Shown here piece after piece: positions 17,535 to 24,793 of a stretch of DNA of 64,000 bases. Each line of letters begins with the position of its first letter. The first letter of the stretch is position 1. Source of the stretch: Lewinellaceae bacterium. Lineage in GTDB: Bacteria; Bacteroidota; Bacteroidia; Chitinophagales; Saprospiraceae. The stretch is from contig JACJYE010000009.1 in the NCBI GenBank assembly GCA_020636255.1, positions 1-64,000 on the forward strand. Direction: 5' to 3'. The position numbers were made by a program, and so were the translations under genes. Under the pieces are notes generated by a model that was given only the letters and a program-made list of their open reading frames with translations, was not told the DNA's origin and ran no database searches.

Positions 17535-17729
17535 ATGAAAAGGGATACCTTATTCGAATTGTTCAAAAAAGGAGGGCAATATATCGATAAGCAGGGCCTG
17601 AGCGCAGTGAAAGGTGGGACACACGAAACCGACATCGGAGAAATGACCGATGACCCGGACAACCCTGGAGGAGACCCCATCAACGACTGTTGCGAGGATT
17701 CGATAAGGCTCGTTATCTACCTCTGGTAA
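17535..17729 (+). CDS. RiPP precursor peptide 3
   Basis: The peptide has 64 residues. The leader MKRDTLFELFKKGGQYI ends in VKGG (25-28), and the core contains EMTDDPDNPGGDPINDCCED. It is more divergent than precursors 1 and 2: the block is expanded to DPDNPGGDPINDCC, and the core lacks the AGMC start. The frame is open further upstream, but those codons lie in the previous precursor and the leader element. The ATG at 17535 gives the leader shared by all three. Confidence 0.82.
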   Translation: MKRDTLFELFKKGGQYIDKQGLSAVKGGTHETDIGEMTDDPDNPGGDPINDCCEDSIRLVIYLW

Positions 17730-17900
17730 CCGAAAAGGGAAAGTGTTTTCCGGAGAAGCAGGGGTTTACCCTGCCAGAACCGCTTTATGCCAATCTGCCG
17801 GGGTGCTGATAGAAGGCAGGCTGATGCCGGGGTTGATCGTTGCTCGTGTTTGTGCATTGGTTATTGCCTGCTTTTTGGAAGCACCCTGGTTTTATAAAAA

Positions 17901-18770
17901 ATGATCATGAAAAACAGAACCAAAAGCATGCTGCCGCTCATTACATCCTGTTTGTTCTGGGCATTAGTAATAGCGATGGCCGGCAGCTGTCAATCTTCCA
18001 AAACGTACAGCCCGGCAGGGTTGGTCTTATTGCCCCCGGAAACATTGCTGGATATGGCAAGGAGCAAAACGCTGTTCCCGTTGGAAGCAACGGTGAAGGA
18101 TTCACTGGGAAATGTGATGGGCGAAAGAGTAATGGAAGAGATCCTGAAGGCTAACCTCGGGGCCTCTTTTTATGCCAATGAAGCAGGGAAGGTCGAAGAG
18201 GTCGTCGTCAGGCCCCCATCCCTGGAAGATGAATTATTGCTCCTGCAATTGGTGGAGACCGACAATTTCCTCAAGCGGGAGGTCCCTTTTATGGAGATCA
18301 ATTGCGCGAGAAAGAAAGAGATACTGGAATATATTTCAAAAAGGGACCAGGGCGGCAGAGGTGTACCCGTTGATGTCGGCCTGGGTGGCAATATCGACGA
18401 AAATAACCAGATCATCCTGGCTAATCTGTTTCGGCAATGTGGGTTCCCTGCAACGGAAGATGTAGGGGAGCCGGCTATGTTGGGGGCCTTCCTCGTCCTG
18501 CAGCACGCCCCTTCTGACATGCGGGGGTATTATTTCTCTTTTATAGAAGCGGAGGTGAAAAGTGGTATGTTGTCGAAGGACTTGTTAGCCTTGATGACAG
18601 ACCGCCTGCTAGCCATCGACCATGATAAAAAGCAGGTCTATGGAACACAAGTGCTCAATGTTGGAGGAAACATAACAGTACTACCGGTAAGAGACGAGGA
18701 ACACCTGGAACAACGGCGCGCAGAAGTCGGCCTGAAGCCGCTTTATGAAAGATTGCGCCGATTTGAGTGA
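17901..18770 (+). CDS. DUF6624-family lipoprotein, cassette 1
   Basis: The protein of 289 residues begins with a lipoprotein signal (hydrophobic stretch ending IAMAGSC, Cys near 31). The C-terminal half fits DUF6624: DENNQIILANLFRQCGFPA, then AFLVLQHAPSD, LMTDRLLAID and the family hallmark QVYGTQ. It should be attached on the periplasmic side of a membrane. The role is unknown; an immunity, receptor or processing role for the exported peptide is possible but not shown. A second DUF6624-like gene holds the same place in cassette 2. The 171 bp before it contain a CAGGGGTTTACCCTG hairpin and no leader element. Confidence 0.75.
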   Translation: MIMKNRTKSMLPLITSCLFWALVIAMAGSCQSSKTYSPAGLVLLPPETLLDMARSKTLFPLEATVKDSLGNVMGERVMEEILKANLGASFYANEAGKVEEVVVRPPSLEDELLLLQLVETDNFLKREVPFMEINCARKKEILEYISKRDQGGRGVPVDVGLGGNIDENNQIILANLFRQCGFPATEDVGEPAMLGAFLVLQHAPSDMRGYYFSFIEAEVKSGMLSKDLLALMTDRLLAIDHDKKQVYGTQVLNVGGNITVLPVRDEEHLEQRRAEVGLKPLYERLRRFE

Positions 18771-18832
18771 TCCCTGCTCCACCTGGTTCATAATCGAACC
18801 GGTGTATTGTGCACATATAAAAACGATAGCCT

Positions 18833-19840
18833 ATGTATTCTCAGGCCCCAAAAAAACATTTGGTCTTTTCGACGGCCTATGACCCTTCGACAGACCAGGT
18901 CCTGGATTGGATGGCTGCTATGGGTGGCCAGTTTATCCGTAAGAACACCAATGACCAATACATAGAACGGGAAGATACAGTTCTCCCGGTTTCCGCGCAG
19001 GCTGAAGACAGGCGGTATGCTTCGATATGGTTCAGGAAGATATCCGGGTTGCCCAGGCAGGATTGGCTGTCTGGTGTGCACCTAAGCGAAGCGGCTGAAG
19101 CTTTTCAGGCCAACCTGCCCTACTTCAATCAGTATGTGGAACGGGAACGGAAAACGTTCTACGATTTCTATTATCAGAGCTTTCAGGCCGGCCGTATTCT
19201 TTCTCCTTACGAGGCGATACGTTTGAATAAGCTAGTAGTGCTCAACCTGGCTGCTTCTATCGGGCTGGATGTCCCTAAAACCCTCATAACCAAGAGAAGG
19301 AAAATCCTGGAACGCTTCCGGGCGGAATGCCCGGAAGGGGTTATCAATAAGTCTATATCTGAACACCTGTTCTTTGATGGCCCTGCCCCGGACATAAAGC
19401 GATATGCCAACTATACGGAGGAAATCACCGATAGGATGATCAGGACAATGCCGGAAACCTTCGACCTGTCTTTGTTCCAGGAAAAGCTGGATAAGGATTT
19501 TGAGATAAGAACCTTCTACCTGGAAGGCAGATGCCATTCCATGGCCATCTTTTCCCAGGACAATGAGCGTACCAGCCTCGACTTTCGGCGGTACGATAAA
19601 AGCAATCCCAACCGCCTGGCCAATTTCAGCCTGCCGGGAGCGCATGAGGCCCTGATCGCCAGATTGATGGGGCTGCTGGGGCTGAACACAGGATCCCTTG
19701 ACCTGATACAAACCAGGAACGGCAGAATGGCCTTTCTCGAAGTCAACCCCGCAGGGCAGTTCGGGATGGTCTCGGTTCCTTGCAACTATGGCCTGGAAAA
19801 ACAGATCGCTTCATACTTGATCAACGGAAATGAAAGCTAA
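18833..19840 (+). CDS. ATP-grasp peptide ligase 1 (grasp-with-spasm system)
   Basis: The protein of 335 residues is an ATP-grasp enzyme of the graspetide type. It has an N-terminal domain (HLVFSTAYDPSTDQVLDWM), a nucleotide-binding middle (LNKLVVLNLAASIGLDVP), and the metal/ATP motif residues Glu and Arg in DKDFEIRTFYLEG, Asp in GSLDLI, and Glu and Asn in FLEVNPAGQFG. Such ligases activate Asp/Glu side-chain carboxylates with ATP and join them to Ser/Thr or Lys of the precursor core. All key residues are present. Precursors 1-3 upstream are the likely substrates. Confidence 0.88.
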   Translation: MYSQAPKKHLVFSTAYDPSTDQVLDWMAAMGGQFIRKNTNDQYIEREDTVLPVSAQAEDRRYASIWFRKISGLPRQDWLSGVHLSEAAEAFQANLPYFNQYVERERKTFYDFYYQSFQAGRILSPYEAIRLNKLVVLNLAASIGLDVPKTLITKRRKILERFRAECPEGVINKSISEHLFFDGPAPDIKRYANYTEEITDRMIRTMPETFDLSLFQEKLDKDFEIRTFYLEGRCHSMAIFSQDNERTSLDFRRYDKSNPNRLANFSLPGAHEALIARLMGLLGLNTGSLDLIQTRNGRMAFLEVNPAGQFGMVSVPCNYGLEKQIASYLINGNES

Positions 19841-20051
19841 GGAGGAACATCTTGGGCTGATGAAAAAGCCTGCCGGGCATCCTGTGCCCTTGGGCTTCTA
19901 TTTCATCCGCGAAGCGGGAGCCGGTGATAGAAAGAGCAGCGTCTTTTTTGAGCACAGCGATTTCCACCAGACGAACAGATACCAGGTGGGGTACTGCCCC
20001 AAACCGATCGCATTTATTGTTGCTATTCAACCTTTAATCTCTGGCGAATGA
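19830..20051 (+). CDS. Small conserved protein between ligase 1 and SPASM 1
   Basis: I do not recognise this protein of 73 residues (63 if it starts at the ATG at 19860). Its start overlaps the ligase stop by 11 nt and its TGA overlaps the SPASM ATG (ATGA), so translation is probably coupled. It shares PLGF-x-FI in its first half and an aromatic-then-Cys-x-KPI motif (YCPKPI) in its second half with the gene in the same place in cassette 2 (PLGFQFI, FCKPIS). It has no GG leader and no membrane segment. It could be a carrier or recognition partner, or a second kind of precursor. Confidence 0.6.
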   Translation: MKAKEEHLGLMKKPAGHPVPLGFYFIREAGAGDRKSSVFFEHSDFHQTNRYQVGYCPKPIAFIVAIQPLISGE

Positions 20052-21136
20052 AAACTGGCGTACAGGGAGCATATTTCCGGCTTTACAATGCCTGCTTTCC
20101 GGTAAAGGGGGCAGCTATGGGGCTGATCTGTGATGTGCAGCGTAAGGAGCTGCTACACATTCCCAGCCTTTTGGCGGAAGTGCTGGAAAAGATCTATCAG
20201 TATTCAGTGGAGGAGATCAAGGATGTGTATGATCATCAGTATGACAAGGGCATCGATGCCTATCTCGCAAAACTGGTAGAGCTTGGAGTAGGCTTTTATA
20301 CCCATAATCCCGAGGCCTTCCCTGCCGTGGAATTATCGTGGGGCTCTCCATTGGAGGTATACGCTGCAGTTATTGAGGTCGAATCGGTATCGAACTATGA
20401 TGTGGGTGATGTGATCCGCCAACTGGATGATTTGGGCTGTGCAGGGCTGCAGGTTCGGTTTCTCGAGCCCTTTTCAGTGGAGGATATCTGTCGTATGCTC
20501 CAACCTGCAAAGGACAGTCGTCTGAAATTTATCGAACTCTATATCCGGGAAAATGGCGAGCTGGAAGAACAACTGTTTCGCATTGTAAAGGAGAACCGGA
20601 GAGTAACAACCTTGGTGGTTCATTCAGCAGGGGAGCCCCGGATTGTTTTCCCGGAAAAAAATGCCGGTTCAGTAAACATTGTTTATACCGGCCAGCCTGT
20701 CAGGAGAGGCCAACCGGATATGGCGAGGCTTGAAAATTTTGTCGCCAGCACGCCCATATTGGCAGAGGCCCGGCACTTCAACATAGCGCTGAATAGGAAG
20801 GTATGCATAGACGCTGAGGGCTTTATCCGGAACTATGTTTCACATGAAGCCCATTTTGGGCATGTTTCCCAGGCCAGCATAAGAGCAGCCGTTGAGTCGC
20901 CCGCCTTCCGGGAAAAGTGGAGGCTGCATAACGATTTGATTGAACAGTGCAGAGACTGCCAGTACAGGTACCTCTGCCTCAGCAATAGCGACGTCGTGGA
21001 GAATGGCGGGAAATACCATAAAAAAGAGATCTGTGATTTTGACCCTTACACAAATACCTGGCATAAACAAACACTAAGAGATCAGCTGCGGGGGGATGCC
21101 CAAAACCCAGCCCTGGCGGGCGACAAAAGAGAGTAG
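20048..21136 (+). CDS. SPASM-domain maturation protein 1, cysteine-depleted
   Basis: The protein of 362 residues has the C-terminal SPASM region of grasp-with-spasm systems. There is no CX3CX2C radical-SAM motif anywhere; the N-terminus has ACFPVKGAAMGLICDVQR instead. Compared with SPASM protein 2, the first SPASM Cys is Ala, the second is Tyr (Y263, in IRNYVSHE) and the sixth is Asn. C301, C304, C310 and C329 remain, plus an extra C253. It may bind one cluster or zinc rather than two clusters, and probably helps the ligase recognise its peptide. Its final codons are formed by leader element 4. Confidence 0.8.
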   Translation: MKTGVQGAYFRLYNACFPVKGAAMGLICDVQRKELLHIPSLLAEVLEKIYQYSVEEIKDVYDHQYDKGIDAYLAKLVELGVGFYTHNPEAFPAVELSWGSPLEVYAAVIEVESVSNYDVGDVIRQLDDLGCAGLQVRFLEPFSVEDICRMLQPAKDSRLKFIELYIRENGELEEQLFRIVKENRRVTTLVVHSAGEPRIVFPEKNAGSVNIVYTGQPVRRGQPDMARLENFVASTPILAEARHFNIALNRKVCIDAEGFIRNYVSHEAHFGHVSQASIRAAVESPAFREKWRLHNDLIEQCRDCQYRYLCLSNSDVVENGGKYHKKEICDFDPYTNTWHKQTLRDQLRGDAQNPALAGDKRE

Positions 21137-21137
21137 G
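21085..21137 (+). promoter_or_regulatory. Conserved precursor leader element 4 (overlaps the end of SPASM 1)
   Basis: The loop GGATGCCCAAAA (12 nt) is closed by GGG-CCC pairs continued by GCTG with CAGC across a small bulge. AGAGTAGG ends 27 nt before the cassette 2 precursor. The element is kept even though it overlaps the last codons and the TAG of the SPASM 1 gene, and although this precursor is unrelated to precursors 1-3. Confidence 0.6.
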
Positions 21138-21164
21138 CGCTAACGGAACAAAATGTAATTGTTT

Positions 21165-21401
21165 ATGGAAAAGAAGTTTCAACCTTTGAACCTGGAGAAA
21201 TTCGATTCAACAGCCTTCGCCAATATCGCAAAAGTGTTGGGCGGCCTTGGAAGCAGCGTACCCGACGGCGGCAGTACCTGCCCTACGGAAGGAGGGTCAA
21301 CGAATCACTATTCCTACACTTCCGATACACAAGTGTACGATGCCAATGGCAGCCTCTACCAATCGGACCATCACGGGGCTGTCTGGCACGAAAGTGCCTG
21401 A
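21165..21401 (+). CDS. RiPP precursor peptide 4 (cassette 2)
   Basis: The peptide has 78 residues. The leader MEKKFQPLNLEKFDSTAFAN runs to a GG at 26-27 (AKVLGG). A 51-residue core rich in Gly, Ser, Thr, Asp and Tyr follows, with a single Cys and repeated GGST motifs (DGGSTCPTEGGST). It has no resemblance to precursors 1-3 beyond a GG site and MEKK. It fits the general Bacteroidota GG-leader natural-product precursor type. A TTG six bases upstream is in frame, but the ATG is preferred. The 115 bp after it hold a hairpin (GCAGCGGTTGCCGC region) and no gene. Confidence 0.78.
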   Translation: MEKKFQPLNLEKFDSTAFANIAKVLGGLGSSVPDGGSTCPTEGGSTNHYSYTSDTQVYDANGSLYQSDHHGAVWHESA

Positions 21402-21515
21402 CCTAACCGCCGGGTAACCGGATAAAAATCCGCAGCGGTTGCCGCTTTTCAGAAGCCGGCAGCTGCTGCGGCCTACCTGAAAATGAAATATTATTAACCA
21501 CCAAAACCATCCCTC

Positions 21516-22508
21516 ATGAAAATCTGGAAAACACTTCTATTCGTTATGGCCGTAAGTTTTTCATGCCACCGCTATCTCGAACCAGGCGAAAAAGGGAGCT
21601 ATTACGCTTACATCAACAGAGCAGAAATGGCTATTATTAAAAATGGCCTGAGCGACGCGCTGGCCTGTTACCGCAACGCATTCCGCTATAAAGTGCCCGG
21701 CTTTGCAGCGGACCATTACAATGCTTTTAAGGTGGCTGTCCTGGAAAATGATATTCGTTTTGCCTATTTCAACGCTACTCATCTGGTACGGATGGGTTTT
21801 TGCATCGATTTCTTTGAAAGTTATCCTTTATTGAAGGAGGCGCCCGAACAATGGCAGGGCCTGATAGCCCTCTCTCAACAGGCCCAACATGCCGACAGGT
21901 TATACAGAAATGCGTTGGACGGTATGATGAACGATGATCAATCGGCCAGGCTGGAGGGGAAGAGCCACCCGGAGATCAATAAAGTGGATAGCCTTAATTA
22001 TTTGAAATTCAGAAAGTTGATTGAGCAAAATGGCTTTCCGGCCGAAAGCGTTATCGGCATTGAATGCACCGAGAATATGAAAGGTATACAACCACAGCCT
22101 TATGATATTTTGTTGACACATTTCGCTCAAAGGAGGTTCTCGGGGGTCGATAGCCTAATGGACGAGGCCCTGAAGCAGCAGGCCTTGGATCCCTATAATT
22201 ATGTACGGATAGGTGCAGCTTTGGGCCGGAAAAAACGGTTTTTGCCCTCACCGATAGTGAAGATCGGGGACGGTTATTATAGAGGAAAAATAAGCCTTGC
22301 TGAGCTGGCCGAGATCAATGCAAACCGAAAGTCGATTGGCTTACCTTCCCTGGAAGACCATATTGAAAAAATACTATACAGATTTATGAACCCCGACAAT
22401 GGGTTCAGGTTATTTACACCCATGGATGTCATATTTGACTTGTCAGAGGAAATGGTGGATGCCCATTTCGTAAAGATCGATATAAATAAACCTGTCACCT
22501 TTCAATAG
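21516..22508 (+). CDS. DUF6624-like lipoprotein, cassette 2
   Basis: The protein of 330 residues has a likely lipoprotein signal (LLFVMAVSFSC, Cys at 17). A helical N-terminal region (about 30-125) resembles a small TPR-like module (INRAEMAIIKNGLSDALACYRNAF). The middle has DUF6624-like elements: NDDQSARLEG, KVDSLNYLKFRKLIEQNGFPA and DILLTHFAQRRF. The family hallmark QVYGTQ is not evident, so it has diverged or only partly belongs. Its place in the cassette matches the clear DUF6624 gene of cassette 1. The function is unknown. Confidence 0.65.
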   Translation: MKIWKTLLFVMAVSFSCHRYLEPGEKGSYYAYINRAEMAIIKNGLSDALACYRNAFRYKVPGFAADHYNAFKVAVLENDIRFAYFNATHLVRMGFCIDFFESYPLLKEAPEQWQGLIALSQQAQHADRLYRNALDGMMNDDQSARLEGKSHPEINKVDSLNYLKFRKLIEQNGFPAESVIGIECTENMKGIQPQPYDILLTHFAQRRFSGVDSLMDEALKQQALDPYNYVRIGAALGRKKRFLPSPIVKIGDGYYRGKISLAELAEINANRKSIGLPSLEDHIEKILYRFMNPDNGFRLFTPMDVIFDLSEEMVDAHFVKIDINKPVTFQ

Positions 22509-22517
22509 GCCGGAATC

Positions 22518-23486
22518 ATGATCCTGATACTGAGTAGCGCTACCGACCAGTCGACGAGCAAAGTCATCGATTGGCTGGCTCACCGTGGCGTGCGCTTCCT
22601 GCGCCTGAATGGCGAGCAGTGTTACCTTTCCTCTATCCTGTTCATCGATCCTGGCGGGCAGATGAGCATTAAATTGACGAATGCGAAAGGCCGGATTGTC
22701 TGTCTGAATGATTTTACTGCTTTCTGGTACAGACGTGGCGACTTTTTTCCTGCCAGGCCAAAGATCAGCAGATACCGAAGGCAGGTATTTGGCATATTGG
22801 CCAGGGAATGGGAGAAGATTAGCGAAGCCTTCCATTTTTATCTGGAGCAAAAGCCCCATCTGGGGTGTATCCGGCAGGATAAAAACCACAACAAGATTAT
22901 TGCTCTGCTGGTAGCAGCCGAAGCTGGGCTGAGTATTCCGGCAACTTTGATCACTTCAGATAAACCTGAGCTATTAAAGTTTATAGAACAGGATAGCGCT
23001 ATAACCAAGGCGGTGTGGAACCTTTTCCGGATACACGGCAGGAACTTTTTTCGATCCGTCGGGACGCATCTTGTCACCCGGGGCCATATCGCCACTCTCG
23101 AAGCTGTTGTTGCGCCGACCCTGGTTCAGCGGGAGATACCTAAGGCTTACGAGCTTAGGGTGTTCATTCTTGGTGAAGATTGTTATCCAATGGCGATCTT
23201 TTCGCAGAACGACCCTAAAACCAGGCTCGATTTTAGGAATTACAACCACGAGTGTCCCAACCGGGGAGTGCCTTATTTACTGCCGGAAGACATAAAACAA
23301 AAATTACTCAGGTTCATGCAGAATATGGAACTGGATACAGGCTCCATAGACCTGATCGTCACACCCGGAGGCGAATTCGTTTTTCTGGAAGTTAATCCCA
23401 TTGGCCAGTTCGGATGGGTTTCGGACAACTGCAATTATTACCTCGAAGAAAAGATCGCATCGTACCTGGAAAAATTGAAGACATGA
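22518..23486 (+). CDS. ATP-grasp peptide ligase 2 (grasp-with-spasm system)
   Basis: The protein of 322 residues is a paralogue of ligase 1. It has NHNKIIALLVAAEAGLSIPATLI, AYELRVFILGEDCYPMAIFS, GSIDLI and FLEVNPIGQFGWVSDNCNYY. The Glu-Arg pair, the Asp and the Glu-x-Asn metal ligands are all present, so it should be active. It begins 9 nt after the DUF6624-like gene and its TGA overlaps the next start (ATGA). The probable substrate is precursor 4, but cross-activity with precursors 1-3 is possible. Confidence 0.88.
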   Translation: MILILSSATDQSTSKVIDWLAHRGVRFLRLNGEQCYLSSILFIDPGGQMSIKLTNAKGRIVCLNDFTAFWYRRGDFFPARPKISRYRRQVFGILAREWEKISEAFHFYLEQKPHLGCIRQDKNHNKIIALLVAAEAGLSIPATLITSDKPELLKFIEQDSAITKAVWNLFRIHGRNFFRSVGTHLVTRGHIATLEAVVAPTLVQREIPKAYELRVFILGEDCYPMAIFSQNDPKTRLDFRNYNHECPNRGVPYLLPEDIKQKLLRFMQNMELDTGSIDLIVTPGGEFVFLEVNPIGQFGWVSDNCNYYLEEKIASYLEKLKT

Positions 23487-23695
23487 AAAAGAAACTGCTT
23501 TTTTCCAAACAGGACTTGGGGCTTTTACCCCTTGGATTTCAGTTTATTTATGCGCCGAAAAAAGTTGCTAATGGCCTGGAACAGGAAGGGCAAAGAAAGC
23601 CTAAGATGATAAGGGTTGGCTTGTATCAAACGGACTACTACAGGCCCGCCGCATTCTGTAAGCCAATAAGTAAAATATTCGGAAATGTGCGTTGA
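23483..23695 (+). CDS. Small conserved protein between ligase 2 and SPASM 2
   Basis: The protein of 70 residues is basic and is the counterpart of the small protein in cassette 1. Both start with Met-Lys-Lys (alternative start in cassette 1), have PLGF-x-FI near residues 15-22, and an aromatic-Cys-(Pro)-Lys-Pro-Ile motif near the C-terminus. Start and stop overlap the flanking genes by a few bases, as in cassette 1. I know no function for it. Keeping it at the same place in two diverged cassettes argues that it is a real part of the machinery. Confidence 0.6.
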   Translation: MKKKLLFSKQDLGLLPLGFQFIYAPKKVANGLEQEGQRKPKMIRVGLYQTDYYRPAAFCKPISKIFGNVR

Positions 23696-24776
23696 CAAGC
23701 CGTTTAGGTTATTTTCCTGCTGTATTCCTGTTCGGGGTGCTGAGCGCTCGGCCATCTGTGACCTTCAGCGCCAGAAGATGCATTTTATACCGGACGGTTT
23801 ATACGAGATACTTACCCAGCATGAGGGCAAAACGGCCGGGCAGGTAAAGGCAGCTTATCAGCACAGATTTGATGAAACGATCGATTCTTATTTTCATCTT
23901 CTGGAAAAGGAGGAATACATATTTTATACGGAAACGCCTGAGCGTTTTCCGAAAATGAGCCTGCGATGGGATGAGCCGGCCCTTATCACGAATGGGATAA
24001 TAGATATTGGGGAAACGATACTTCCCTGGAGTGAAATCATCCTGCAACTGGAAGCATTGGGGTGCCGGTACCTTCATATCCGATGTTATACCGGGCGGCC
24101 ACTTAGCTTTTTTGATGCGTTGTTGCAGAAGTTTGACGGAAGCAGCGTGGAAAGTATAATCCTGACGATCCGGTTCCTTTCTGATTACGCCGAACCGCTG
24201 CTGCTGGATCTTTGCACGCGGTTCCCTCGCCTTTCTGCTTTGCAGATCCATTCCATGCCCACAGGCCATCCGTTTTGCCTGGGGCCGGCGCCCGCCGGCC
24301 CCCTCTTCTTTTCCGAAGAACAGCTCAATTCGAGCGTACATTGCGGTATCATATCCCCGGCTTACTTCCGCATTAATGTGAAAACCTTTACGGAGGCATT
24401 AAACCACAATTCGTGCCTCAACCGCAAGATATCTATTGATGTGAACGGAGATATCAAGAACTGCCCTTCACTACAGGAGTCTTTTGGGAATATCGACAAT
24501 TCTACACTTCAGGATGCCGTAGGCAAAGAGGGTTTTAAAAAATACTGGCCTATCACAAAAGACCAGGTCAGTGTCTGTAAAGACTGCGAGTTCCGGTACA
24601 TCTGTACCGATTGCCGGGCTTACCTGGCGGGCCCGGATGATTTGTTCAGCAAGCCGCTCAAGTGTGGCTATGACCCCTACACTTGTGAATGGGATGATTG
24701 GGCCGACAATCCACTAAAACAAAGGACGGCTGAATATTATGGCATGCAGGATATACTGAAGCAACGCGGCCGGTAA
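23685..24776 (+). CDS. SPASM-domain maturation protein 2, full cysteine set
   Basis: The protein of 363 residues belongs to the same family as SPASM protein 1 (CCIPVRGAERSAICDLQR near the start) and likewise lacks a CX3CX2C radical-SAM motif. All seven SPASM cysteines are present: C244, C260, C298, C301, C307, C310 and C327, in the pattern C-x15-C, C-x2-C-x5-C-x2-C, C. It should bind two iron-sulfur clusters or comparable metal sites. In grasp-with-spasm systems this protein pairs with the ATP-grasp ligase; its exact chemistry is not established to my knowledge. It ends the locus, converging on the next gene. Confidence 0.85.
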   Translation: MCVDKPFRLFSCCIPVRGAERSAICDLQRQKMHFIPDGLYEILTQHEGKTAGQVKAAYQHRFDETIDSYFHLLEKEEYIFYTETPERFPKMSLRWDEPALITNGIIDIGETILPWSEIILQLEALGCRYLHIRCYTGRPLSFFDALLQKFDGSSVESIILTIRFLSDYAEPLLLDLCTRFPRLSALQIHSMPTGHPFCLGPAPAGPLFFSEEQLNSSVHCGIISPAYFRINVKTFTEALNHNSCLNRKISIDVNGDIKNCPSLQESFGNIDNSTLQDAVGKEGFKKYWPITKDQVSVCKDCEFRYICTDCRAYLAGPDDLFSKPLKCGYDPYTCEWDDWADNPLKQRTAEYYGMQDILKQRGR

Positions 24777-24793
24777 GGAGTATTTTAGCACGA

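Noticed and set aside
16891..21137. Match to a known riboswitch class
   Set aside because: I compared the conserved parts by memory with cobalamin, TPP, SAM, THF, preQ1, c-di-GMP, manganese and glutamine classes. None has this loop plus AGAGTAGG. A covariance-model search would be needed to exclude rarer classes.
20048..24776. Radical-SAM activity of the two SPASM proteins
   Set aside because: No CX3CX2C motif exists in either protein. Only the C-terminal SPASM cysteines are present, so radical-SAM chemistry should not be assigned.
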